From positions 28,226,106 to 28,290,105 of the forward strand of contig CM068316.1 in NCBI GenBank assembly GCA_034766995.1: a stretch of 64,000 nt of DNA. Reading direction: 5' to 3'. Below, piece after piece: positions 51,113 through 64,000 of this stretch. The DNA comes from Acanthacorydalis orientalis. Taxonomy: Eukaryota > Arthropoda > Insecta > Megaloptera > Corydalidae. The notes beneath the pieces were generated by a model. The model had not been told where the DNA came from. It ran no database searches and saw only the letters and a program-made list of their open reading frames with translations. Positions within the stretch are counted from its first letter, which is position 1, and every line of letters begins with the position of its first letter. The translations under genes were made by a program, and so were the position numbers.

Positions 51113-51401
51113 ACATACAAAAATGTTGAGTCTAAATCAGATTTTCGATTTAAATTTATCTTTAAAATAATTTATTCTAATTTCATAAATAAATTATTTT
51201 TATCCCACAAACCATGCCAATTTTTTCGATCAAAAATATTCACCAAATTGTTATTGATTATATCCGATTGTTGTTTATAGGTATTTCGCCAATTCTCAAA
51301 TTGTTACATAAGAAATCATTTTATGTAAATATAATTTTGAAAGTAAAAATAAATAAGAGTTATTTTTAGAGTTATTATTTATATGCTTTTTTTGTTTATA
51401 G

Positions 51402-51961
51402 ACACAACACCGGATCGTGTAACAGACTTTTTGCGGAGTAACCCAGAATTCCTTGAACGTTATATAATGGAAGAAGTTGATATAGAATTATTAGAAAGAT
51501 GGATTATACGCAGATCGCAAAGAGCGAAGAAAAAACAACAACAACAGCAACAATTATCAGATTCGAGTAGTACGAGTACAACAAACGGCAAAAATTTACG
51601 TAAAACTAGTCTATCTCGTTGGAAGTTCTGTGTGCACGCAGATAAAAGACAAATGTTATTAGATTTAACCCAGTCATTACAGTTAAGACCAACCAAAGAC
51701 CATGTTTTATGGGAATTGGCTAGTTGTATATCATCAGCAGTTGGAGCCGATGGATTTAGATTGTATATACCTGAAGGTGGAAATTCTGAAAAATTAGGAG
51801 AATATCTTGGCGAAGAGTTTAGAAATGACGATGGTGAACCGAAGTTGCGTAAAGTTGGTCCTGGAATTACTGTTCCTGGTTACGTTGCGAGAACTAGAGA
51901 AGCTGTGAGATTGTCCAAATCTAATAGTGATTCAAGATTTCCCGATGGAATAATTCATTTT
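51402..51961 (+). CDS. PDE10-type cyclic-nucleotide phosphodiesterase, exon with start of GAF-A domain
   Basis: The exon is bounded by TTTGTTTATAG and GTAAGTATA and is 560 nt long: two bases completing the split codon, then 186 whole codons. The protein begins TTPDRVTDFLRSNPEFLERY, then VDIELLERWIIRRSQR, the short helical N-terminus typical of PDE10/PDE11-like enzymes. A low-complexity linker with six Gln and Ser/Thr follows. From about 51698 the first GAF domain starts with DHVLWELASCISSAVGADGF and RLYI, then GEPKLRKVGPGITVPGYVAR and SDSRFPDGI. Vertebrate PDE10A has the same order (ADGF.LY, G.P.L...GPI..GTTVSAYVA.S, D.RFP.G). The enzyme hydrolyses cAMP/cGMP in the cytosol, with GAF domains as the regulatory part. 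The catalytic HD domain lies downstream and was not found here. The nearest named homologue is probably nematode pde-5; PDE11 is the main alternative. Confidence 0.9.
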
Positions 51962-52656
51962 GTAAGTATATATTATTTTATTGTTTATTATTATTTATAA
52001 TTTTTTACTAGTTTACAATTTTCATGTTAATTAATTAAAAGCTATTCGACTCAATTAGCTGAAAAGTATCTTTATATTTGTTTGTGTTGATAGCTGTAGT
52101 CTATTTTTTATTTCCTTCTGATGATCTTTGTTCTATTGTACTAGAGGAATTTTTATTTTTAAATGACAAGTTTCAGTACGTGTTCCATCTTCAAGTAGTT
52201 ATTAATATCTCGAGTTGAATTTTGTGGAATTACCCATCTGAAATTAACTACAACTATTTGAAAATCAAATACATTCTGTAATTAGTAGAAAATAAAAATT
52301 CGCATAATTTTAAAGGGTAAAGACACACAGAAAATATTTAAAATAACTAAAAAATTTGAAAACAAACTCAGGTTGTTTAAAACCAACTTTAATTCCAGTT
52401 TATATTTCCTTTCTAAGTTCAAATAAAAATTCAAAATAGAGTATTTTTTATTTGTTTATTATAGATTTAACGAACACGCAAGTAGTGTAAATATGCAAGT
52501 TAATTCAAATGGCATTAAGCATAATATGATTAACCTTCTTTATTATACGCTCAAGTCTGGAAACCCATATTAATTATACTAAACATATGTGAGACATACG
52601 TGATTGTATTGTTTTGATTATTATACTCTTCTAAATAATACTATACTAGTAAAATA
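51962..52656 (+). other. Start of the next phosphodiesterase intron, nothing else seen
   Basis: It begins GTAAGTATA, and no following exon was recognised before position 64000. The expected continuation of the GAF-A domain would be a short exon that I could have missed. Confidence 0.5.
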
Positions 52657-53654
52657 TTGGGTTGCAACAAAAGTTCGTTGCGTTTTTAAGGTAAAATTCA
52701 AGACAGTGTTTACTTAATTGTACATATATTTATTCTAACACATATGTGCCACTTTCATGCTCCACCTTTCGCCATCTTTTACGTAGTTTCATAATTTCAT
52801 CTTCCAAGAACTAGACATCTCTCTAGGCAATGAATTGATCCAGGTGGTTTCTGTTGGAGTCCAAAGAAGTCCAGTTTTTGCCATTAAGGGAATTCTTTAG
52901 GGATCAAGACAAATGGTAATCTGAAGGTGCAAGATCAGGTTAATATGGTGGGTGAGATAGAATGTTCTTGCCAAACTTCCCCAATTTCTACTGGGTCTGC
53001 AAAAAGACGTGACAATACTTCTTCAAATTTATCATCTGATTATTTGGGAGAAGCTCATAATACACAACGCCCTTCCAATCTCACGAGATACACAAAATTA
53101 CCTTCTTCGGATGAAGACCGCTTTTAGAGTTGCTAACGGAGGCTCATTCCGTTTTCTCCAAGACCTTTTTCGATCCTCATTATTGTAGATGATCCATTTT
53201 TCATTGCCCGTGATTCATTGTTTCAGAAACGAGTCGTTTGGGTTCTTTTAAGGACCAAAGAAATAATAAAATGCGGAAGAAATGCGTTCCATTAAATTTC
53301 TTTTAGTTAAATTATGAGGCACCCAAAAATCGATTGCCGCTATCAATTGATCCAGTTGAGCACAATACTCCATAGAGAGCGGATACCTTTTTTACTGTCT
53401 CTGCAGCGCTTTTTCCTCTCCAGAAATAAAACAGCATCAAATAACAAAAATGTACTTTATACTCCTCTATTTTCAATTTTAAATTAAACATACTTAAAAT
53501 TCACAAAATTGCACAAAAATATCAGCGAAAGAAACGTTGAAATGAAACTTATCAAAATAACACCTTTGGAGTCACATCATACAATCGATCTGCGAGCGAA
53601 ACTGCAATTAATGAGATCTATTGGAAAACGCTACGAACTTTTGTTCCAACTCAG
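52657..53654 (-). mobile_element. Decayed mariner with terminal repeats, 998 bp
   Basis: TA-flanked (52655-56 and 53655-56) with ends TTGGGTTGCAACAAAAGTTC and CTGAGTTGGAACAAAAGTTC (right end, opposite strand). Minus-strand frames give YLLFDAVLFLERKKRC, then ITGNEKWIIYNNEDRKRSWR, then KGVVYYELLPNNQMI, an ILSHPPY-type block running into LAPSDYHL-like sequence, and DEIMKLRKRWRKVEHESGTY near the 3' end. The motif GNEKW shows Asn where the first catalytic Asp should be. HTH regions are largely deleted. It is inactive, intronic and antisense to the phosphodiesterase gene. Confidence 0.82.
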
Positions 53655-53656
53655 TA

Positions 53657-54887
53657 GAGTAGAGAAAATATTTAACAATCTCTTATAATGTTCTGAATGC
53701 ACTTACCACTTGAATGCTCTGATTGTGCTTAATAAACGGAAACAGAAAGACATCCTTAAAATTACTTGCAGCAAATATTGGATAAATATAAACGTCGATT
53801 TATCGACAAACATCAAATATGCTTCACAAAATTTTATTTCAAATATAAAAATGGAAATAAAATTTCACATATATTTATATCGAATAAACTATTAACCAGT
53901 TGTATGCCTTGCATGCACGGGTGAATCGTGAATTTGATGCGAAGACCTCGTGCATGAGTAACTTTGACACCATATACGAGATATCAATAGATAATATTTA
54001 TGTATTATATGATGGTGTATTTTTTTCAGTTCTGAAAATACACGCTATCTTGAGCTCTACATTGACAATCGAAAAATTTAAAAAGATCAATTAATTACTT
54101 ATTTAATTGATTGAAAGATAAGAAGTACTTTTTGTTTTTAGAAACGAAAAATATTTATTATTTTAATGGGTTACTTCTTTAACCCATAAACAAAGACGTG
54201 TATGTTTTACTTTCTTGATTAGGTCTTTTTTGTACTTAAAATATAGTTTACTATTTTTACTATTATATATATATAATTGATTTAAGGAAATAAAATTAAA
54301 AATTTTAAAAATAATGATTTTTTCATTTAATCTAATTGATTACTTATTCGTCATGAACACATTTCTTATGTAATTTAATTACTTCTAGAACAATTCAAAA
54401 AAATATAAATCATTTTAAATCATATCTGAACAAATGTATCCATAGTTCTTTTCTAATGGTTGGTTATTTGGGGTTCAGATGTGCATCGACAACTTATGTC
54501 ATTAAAATCTTTTTTAATAAACTGTTTGCATTTCAAAAAGAGTTTGGTTTGAGTTATGTTTTGAAATCGAAATCAATTTTAAACACTATCGAAAACTCTT
54601 AGTTTATGTAATTTTTTATATTATTTATTACTCTAAATGAAATCAATGTTATCTTCTCTTGAGATAGTATCAAGATTACACAATTTTGAATGTAAAAATG
54701 TTTTATTGTGTAGAAATATTCTCAGTAAATATAAATAATAATTATATTCTAGGTTTAGTTCTCTGTAAACGAAAAATAAATAAATTTTCTCACTTTTTTT
54801 TCAATCAAAACTACTATTATATATATTTTACTGTGTTTTTTTGTAAAATATTTTTTAATTGTCTATATTTGATTAAGATTATACATA
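53657..54887. other. AT-rich noncoding DNA, nothing recognised
   Basis: Short open frames only. The patch 53900-53990 is slightly less AT-rich, without family resemblance. Confidence 0.6.
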
Positions 54888-55661
54888 CGTAAGTTATTTG
54901 GTAATTATGGTAAAAAAGCAAATTAAACGGTTTTTTGAAAAAATCGATTTTATTTCTCATCATTGTCTTTATTGAGGGCTATACGTCCAGGGCTTGGTCG
55001 AACAATTTTGCAAAATACATATTAATGGCGGCGATGATACGACGGCACCAACCCTGGAGAATAGGGTGAATGAGGAATCAATTCAAAGCCTAATTCGTGC
55101 AACTTTGTGATTGCGACAGCCGATTGATGTCGATTTTGTAGGACGCCACGTTGTCTGGTGAAAAAGTACTTTTTTGTGTGCCAATATTGGCCGTTTTTGT
55201 TCCAATTCTTCTTTTAAACGGTTCAATAATGCTGTGTAATAGGCATCTGTTATCGTTTTTCCCTTCGTTAAGTAGTCGATTAGGATCATTCCTTGAGAAT
55301 CACAAAAAACAGTGGCCATCACCTTTTCAGTCGATAAAACCGTCTTTGCCTTCTTCGATGCACTTTCACCAGTCGTTGTCCTCTGCTTTGACTGCTGCTT
55401 CGACTCATGTGTGTAGTAGTGAGTCCATGTTTTATCCACGGTGAAGAATAAACTCAAAAAAGTCTGCTGGTTTTTTCCATTTTTGCGCCAACTACTACAA
55501 TGCTCGCTTCAAACATTTATAGAACGTAAACAACGCATCGCTTCTGGCTGAAATTTTATCTATGCTAGTGTTTGAAAAGTGATACTTGATAGCTGTAACC
55601 CTACCATATAAATGGTGGCGTCATATCGTAGAAATTTACCAAACTTATCAAACGATCCACG
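54888..55661 (-). mobile_element. Internally deleted mariner, second family, copy 2
   Basis: Its ends (CGTAAGTTATTTGGTAATT and CGTGGATCGTTTGATAAGTT) and internal order match the element at 41294. N-terminal remnants (MFEASIVVV, AKMEKTSRLF) jump directly to FTVDKTWTHYYTHESKQQSK. An open minus-strand frame (55457-55083) follows with KVMATVFCDSQGMILIDYLT, KGKTITDAYYTALLNRLKEE and KRPILAHKKVLFHQ. The deletion junction (after AAATGGAAAAAACC) is in the same place as in copy 1. The C-terminal third is further decayed, and the first catalytic Asp is retained in TVDKTW. Confidence 0.83.
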
Positions 55662-58576
<2,915 letters not shown>

Positions 58577-58670
58577 AGGCACATTGACACAAACATTTGT
58601 AAAGAGATCGATGAGTGTATGTATGTGCATGTCTAAGATATTTCCGTTCTATCAAATAATATATTTGTGG

Positions 58671-58674
<4 letters not shown>

Positions 58675-58723
<49 letters not shown>

Positions 58724-58739
58724 TTTGTGTGTGTGTGTA
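58675..58739. repeat. (TA)n/(GT)n microsatellite
   Basis: A TA run, ACATATATTT, then GTGTGTGTGT. Confidence 0.94.
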
Positions 58740-58822
58740 TTCATATTTTACGAAATTTCAAATTATTTACTTATGTTTAAGGATGGTAACATTATACAAT
58801 TTATAATGTTGTTTGATAAATA

Positions 58823-58828
58823 TATCTA

Positions 58829-58883
<55 letters not shown>
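58823..58883. repeat. (TA)n microsatellite
   Basis: A TA run preceded by CTATCTATC. Confidence 0.95.
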
Positions 58884-58887
<4 letters not shown>

Positions 58888-60709
58888 AAATATCGACATA
58901 AAACGAGTATTTAATTTTATTTTAATTGTCTTTAAGAGTAAATAATGTATGAAATTTAAGATTCGATTACCTTTTCAATACTATTTTTTTCAGTTATATT
59001 TTATCTATTCATTATTCAGAAGTGTATTCTGATAAAAGCGTACCTAAATATACAATTACGTATAGTTATATTTGTTCATCGGAATATTATTAATCAAAAA
59101 CTACATTCTAGGAAATTTTCTTTCACTAAATGTGGTATATAATAATAAATAATTTTATCATTATTATATTGTCAGATACTAATTTATAAAAAAAAGAAAA
59201 GAAGGAAAACAATACGGATAAAACATACATTTTTTACACATATTTGTTCAGAAACTAAAAATAATCTGTTTAAGGAAAGGTGATACTCCTATAATTAAAT
59301 TTTCAATTATTTAAGTACCGCAAGTTACATGTTAGTCCAGACAAGTTACATTATTATTGGGTCGGTCAAATTAGTTCCATTTAGTAGTTCAAGTTTTCGT
59401 AAATTATCAAAAATATGAAAAGGGAAAGTAATAAAAAACTTGTAGTTGTAAACTCATTATCATGACTATTTTAAATTGATAACGAATAAAATAAATAAAT
59501 TGTTAGTTAAAAGGACTAAATATCTATTTATACATAAAAAACCCATCAAATTTGAAAACATGGGCAAAAAATTAAAAAAAAGGTAGAATTTTGTATTAAA
59601 TTATAATTAACGGCGACACAAAGTTACACTAAATTTTCACCCAAAATTACGATATTTGTATCATAACAACTGCAATGAAATGTGCGGCATTATAAAACAA
59701 CTACTTTGCAATATAACGGCATAAATGATTATATATTATATAATAAATGATTATATGAAAACGAATATTTTGAGGAAAATCCGGTTAAACTTTCACTGTA
59801 ATTTTTCAATTTACTATCAAATACGGTACTGAATGAATTCTAGTATTAAACTGTTTCTCAGATGATGATGTTAGAGTCTCCCATTTTGTCAATATAATTA
59901 TGGATAAGAAGAAGTACAACAGTGTTGTGATAAATCGAACGCACGATAATCTTAAATAATTGATTATTCGAAACAGAATTTATTTATATGATCTTGTAAT
60001 TCGAAACCAATTTAACAACTCTGACCCCATAATCCGAAATGAATGAACATATTCTTCCTTTTTTCACATTTTACATTTCATTTTAACACATATGTTCTAA
60101 AAATTGCAATAGAGAATGAAATTCCATTAAGTAATTAATCTGATTCTTCATTAGAAAAAGTAATTAATATGCTTCAAAAAATTAATAATCAGTCTAATAG
60201 AGTCTATGAAGAGATTATAAATAGGTTAGAGAAAAAATGTCAATTGAGGAAGAGAAAAACATATATTTCTTATGTTAAATAAGGTATGTGTTAGACACGA
60301 AGTTGTCATTTTAAACTCAAAAATTAATTTATTTGATTTGAGAAATCAGTTCAATTCATCTATTTTTTACAGCGTGTAAATAATAAATCAATTATTTGAA
60401 AAGACGAAGGTAGTAACTAAACTTGTGAATTTTTCAAGAAAAGTTCCGTGCTTGACTTATTCATTATAAATTAAAACACATTTTGGCTTTTTGAAACTGA
60501 ATATAATTTTTCATATATTTTTTATATCGTTTTATTGACAGTGAATAAAAATATAATGTTTAATTTGTTTGTTTTTCTGTACTCATTTATCCAAAATAGT
60601 AATAAATTGTCTCATTTCGAATTGTTGCGTTAACATGAAACATTAATATCTTAAAATAGAATTTAAAGTTCAATGTGATTCATTTGGGATTTCTAGATAA
60701 CTATATATT
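58884..60709. other. AT-rich noncoding DNA with a dispersed repeat
   Basis: Apart from the repeat at 59649-59735, nothing was recognised. Confidence 0.55.
59649..59735 (+). repeat. Dispersed repeat, copy 2 (pairs with 31424-31502)
   Basis: It lies in the same orientation as copy 1 and includes the TTATAAAACAACTAC block. Flanks are unrelated beyond about 50 bp upstream. Confidence 0.8.
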
Positions 60710-60970
60710 TTATCAAGATAACAATCCTAATCATAAGCTTTAGTTAACTAGAAAATAGCTTTCATACAACTAGTTATAAGTTATGTAAACGTCCACACAA
60801 TTACCTGATATCAGTTCGATTGAAAATCTGTGGGCAGTTAAGCACACACGCAAAAATATGACAATTATAAACAATATATGAACTGAAGAAGAGGAAAATC
60901 CGTATAGGAAAATATCGATCCAGAAATGTTCAAAAATTTAATGGAGTTGATATGAAAAAAATATTAAAAT
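60706..60970 (+). mobile_element. Tc1-like transposase C-terminal fossil (DD34E)
   Basis: One reading frame with several stops gives YQDNNPNHKL, then LTRK, LSYN, LPDISSIENLWAVKHTRKN and SIQKCSKI. This corresponds to the Tc1 pattern (Q.DNDPKHKS, ..W, PDINPIENLW..LK...R). The Asp of QDN and the Glu of IEN are 34 residues apart, as in DD34E Tc1 elements. The N-terminal half and terminal repeats were not found, so limits are those of the recognisable motif region. Confidence 0.72.
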
Positions 60971-61989
60971 TGTTAATTGAAATATAAATTGAAAATATGA
61001 AACATAAAAGCCTTCAACAGAATAATTATAACAAAATATTTTTAAGTAAACTTGTAATATGATGCTTTATCAACACATTTAGAAATTTTATAAATTAAAT
61101 TTTAGTAACTCATTCATTTTTCTTTATTTTTATTTTAATAAATTAATATTTATTTATGTTACAATATTTTAAATTAATATTTATTACAAACAACATTAAA
61201 GAAAAAAACTTATTAATATTCATAAGAATATTTTTACTTTTTAATTAATAAAGTTTAGAGATATGAATTTGACTGACATTAAATGTATGTTGTCGGTAGG
61301 AGTGATTTTTAATTTTTGTACTTTTTCTCGCAATTACATTCTTTCATAATATTAACATTTAACCTAAGTTGTGCTCAGTGTAATCAAAAAAGGAAATATT
61401 TCTTTTATAAAACCAAACTCATTTGTTTGTATATATTTCTTATTTTTTTCCAAAAACTAAAACATATTGATATTCACTATATTTTATTTTATTATCAACA
61501 ATATATTTCATATATCTATATATCATTTCAATACATCGATTAATCATATCAATTAATATCAATTACGTTATCAGTTTGACATAAATTATTTACATCCATA
61601 TTTATATAAAAATGCCTCTATTTCAATTTTTTCTGTGCATATTTTGAAAATAAATTTATTATGTCTAAATATAGACAATGCATTTTATAATTTCATGTTC
61701 TTAATTTGTATTCAGTGAAAATTTTTCTCAATTGAAATATATTTGTTGATAAATATTTAACTTTATAATTGAGTAAAATCATTTGTTTATAAATTTAACA
61801 AAACATACAAACTGTATGCTTGTAAGTAGTGAACGATTCTGGACAACTGTGCATGATGCGATTTAACTCTAATATGCTAATATTTTTTTTTGTCTCGAAT
61901 TATAAAAAAGAATTAAACAATAGACATATATATATATATATAATTATATTTTAATTCTGTTACATTATAATACAAATTATTTCATACTA
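60971..61989. other. AT-rich noncoding DNA, nothing recognised
   Basis: It contains a short TA run at 61924-61942. Confidence 0.6.
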
Positions 61990-62870
61990 AATATATTCAA
62001 TTCCGGAATAGACTGTCGGAAAGTAAGAAGCAAAACACGCATTTATATAAGATTTGAAAGAAACAAACTTTTCCAAAGTCTGAGAAGGAATATAAATATA
62101 CGAACTTTAACTGAAAGGTAGGCGGAAATCGAATTGACTGAAAAATCGATTTAGTATAGTAGATAAGGAAAATAAAAATGTTGAAAAAAGTTATTTATGT
62201 TATCAAAGAACGCTCACAAGGAATAAAGAAAAAATCAGAGAAAACAACATTAAATATACTAAATGTTTAATTGAGAAAAGAAGAAATATAATAATAACAG
62301 ATAACACAATAAAGATTCTTCATTATGTTGAACTGCACCAATAAGTTTAAAAATACATATATTGAATAAGGTATTAGAAAAGGCAATGAGCTTAATAAAG
62401 AAAAGCTATGGCAAAAGAAATGTTTATAAGAAATAATATGAAAGTTTATGATTGGAAAAGGATATAAATGATTTCAAGATTTTCAACAGAATATCAATAG
62501 ATAAGAGAGTAGGAAAAAAATTATGTCAAATTATAAAAACATGCGAAGATAATAAAGACAAAAAGTATGCTTAAAATAAAATTTTATTTCTACATTACTA
62601 AAAATTTACATAAAAAATAATAAAAATTAAAACAAGCTAAAAACATATGTTTAAAAGTATTAAACCTAATAAATGTAAAATAAGATCATTTGAATTCTTT
62701 CATACAAGAAAGAAGATACAGAAGATTTCAAAAGTTATCGAGAAATTATTTTCTTATTTTACTTTACTCAATTTACAAAATATTTTGTAAAACATTAAAT
62801 GCAACTTTTTAGACAAACAAACAAAAATATCAGTAAATTAAAAATGGATTTCTTACTGTGATTCATGTTC
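61990..62870 (+). mobile_element. Probable non-LTR retrotransposon fossil
   Basis: The base composition is A-rich on the + strand with long purine runs, as in LINE coding strands. Near 62700-62780 a frame reads HTRKKDTEDFKSYREIIFLF, then QFTKYFVKH. This resembles the RTE reverse-transcriptase segment HKKGD.EDIKNYRPISLLS..YK.FTKI. Upstream, NKVLEKAMSLIKKSYGKRN is compatible with the pre-RT linker. The other RTE motifs are not visible and stops are frequent. Confidence is limited because the match rests mainly on one motif. Confidence 0.4.
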
Positions 62871-62882
62871 AAGTAGGAATAA

Positions 62883-62934
62883 AGCGCTAAGTATAAAAAA
62901 AATCTCAAAAAAGTTTTCTACACCTTAGCGCTCT
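62883..62934. repeat. 9-bp inverted repeat AGCGCTAAG/CTTAGCGCT
   Basis: The perfect 9-bp arms, unusually GC-rich for the region, are separated by about 34 bp of A-rich sequence. Confidence 0.8.
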
Positions 62935-63384
62935 GAGGATAAATACGATCAATAATCAGTTATTAAATATTTCTAATCAGAAATAAGATTATGTTTTGTG
63001 GGATGCATAAAAAAGAATGTCTGAAAATGAGTTTATTAAATAGCCCTATAATTATATGAAAATACATAAATTACCTTACTATATAAATAACTTTTTTTTA
63101 CTCAGAGGCTGATGCATTATTATCGAAATACTACAATAAAAAATGATAAACAATAATTTATTTAATATTTTTAACTAGAAAAACGTTCTAAAATACATTT
63201 TTAAATACTGATTTCTGAAGACAATTTTTGTTTTGTATAGTTTATCTACTAAATTATACTCTTTTTACACCTTGTTTTTTCAAGACTTTTTCATTTTTTT
63301 TATTATACAATACGCTTCATTTATCGGAATCAATCTCGAAAATACTTCTTTCAACATTTTTATTTTTCAAATAAACGATTCTTT

Positions 63385-63445
<61 letters not shown>

Positions 63446-64000
63446 TTTTTATCTGACCTAATTTTCAGTTCATATGCTATGCTGTTTTTTTTTATCTCTT
63501 GATAATATATTTAACTGTACAGTTACTTTTATTGATTTAAGGGGCAATGTATCTATAAATTTTCCTACTTTCATGTTATTGAAAAAATTTAACACGCCCA
63601 CATTGATGATTAATCGATTTTTATTTTCTGTTAGGTTTTTAAAAATACAACTACCGTAATTAGATAATATTATGCTAGTTAATTGTATTGCTTTTCGAAA
63701 TTTTTCTGGTGTATACGAATATATAATATGATATAACATAATAATACCGTTTGTGTAGATAATAATAAAATATTAGCGAGGAAACTTATTTGACAGCTGA
63801 TATTAATCCGTTTAATCTTAATGAATCGATCTATCAGCATGTCTTTGTTTTCGTAAAATGCTCAATTTAACAACCATTTACGCGTTTAAAAAGGACTTAT
63901 TATAAATTGATTATCTTTCTAAAATGTACGAACAACAAATTAGTAAAGTGTAGAGGACATATTATTTCTTATCTTTACATTTACACTGATTGATATTAGT
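62935..64000. other. AT-rich noncoding DNA to the window end
   Basis: It contains a TA run at 63390-63441. Open frames on both strands around 63470-63740 overlap each other and have no family resemblance. Confidence 0.55.
63390..63441. repeat. (TA)n microsatellite
   Basis: A pure TA run. Confidence 0.95.

Larger units (their letters stand above)
42501..51401 (+). other. 8.9-kb phase-1 intron of the phosphodiesterase gene
   Basis: It runs from GTAAGC to TTTTTTTGTTTATAG. It holds at least five mobile elements (43900, 45339, about 47053, 47647 and 49783) and two local duplications. The parts at 42501-43250, 48060-49780 and 51113-51401 show nothing beyond AT-rich sequence and short TA runs. Confidence 0.7.

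Noticed and set aside
51460..51696. 78-codon minus-strand frame with a poly-Cys run
   Set aside because: The poly-Cys is the antisense reading of the Gln repeat in the phosphodiesterase exon.
55151..55444. 97-codon plus-strand frame with a signal-peptide-like start
   Set aside because: It is antisense to the deleted mariner copy at 54888-55661, whose minus-strand frame matches transposase.
62883..62934. Inverted repeat as a transcription terminator
   Set aside because: Rho-independent terminators do not apply to a eukaryotic nuclear sequence, and there is no adjacent gene.

Overview
This is eukaryotic, very AT-rich DNA, almost certainly from an insect. The evidence is two spliced exons of a metazoan cyclic-nucleotide phosphodiesterase, dozens of (TA)n microsatellites, and a dense collection of decayed mariner, Tc1, Tigger/pogo, hAT, piggyBac-like and RTE-like non-LTR elements. 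A low-GC hymenopteran is my best guess, but the sequence does not fix the order. I see no operons, CRISPR arrays, rRNA or tRNA genes.

The only host gene I can support is on the + strand. A first recognisable coding exon (42299-42500) ends at a consensus GTAAG donor in phase 1. After an intron of about 8.9 kb, a second exon (51402-51961) begins at a TTTATAG acceptor in the same phase and ends at another GTAAG donor. Joined, they encode the N-terminus and the start of the first GAF domain of a PDE10-type (nematode pde-5-like) phosphodiesterase. The rest of the gene must lie beyond position 64000 or in small exons I did not recognise.

1-12.4 kb: a hAT fossil (1880-2863) and three copies (3019, 6141, 11884) of one short mariner derivative. 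12.6-20.9 kb: a decayed mauritiana-like mariner, a 632-bp Tigger derivative, another decayed mariner, a nearly full-length mariner (18633-19936) sitting inside a (TA)n tract, and a fourth short mariner derivative. 20.9-39 kb: microsatellites, a large foldback (22717-23179), a transposase N-terminal fragment fused to a mariner end (26.2 kb), two RTE-like LINE fragments (29.1 and 34.2 kb), a GC-rich Helitron-like terminus (31.6 kb) and a TTAA-flanked piggyBac-like MITE (31.7 kb). 39.3-42.1 kb: a fifth short mariner derivative and a second type of internally deleted mariner. 42.3-52 kb: the phosphodiesterase exons, with a transposon-filled intron. 52.6-64 kb: more deleted mariners, a Tc1 fossil and a probable LINE fossil in otherwise featureless DNA.

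The most interesting pattern is in the deletion derivatives. Five copies of one mariner family share a length of about 555-563 bp (after removing one 205-bp insertion) and the same junction. They keep both transposase helix-turn-helix motifs and lose the whole catalytic domain. Two unrelated Tigger/pogo elements have the same outcome. A different mariner family (41294 and 54888) shows the opposite: its copies share a deletion that removes the DNA-binding part and keeps catalytic-domain sequence. All coordinates of decayed elements come from reading by eye, and none was tested by a database search.
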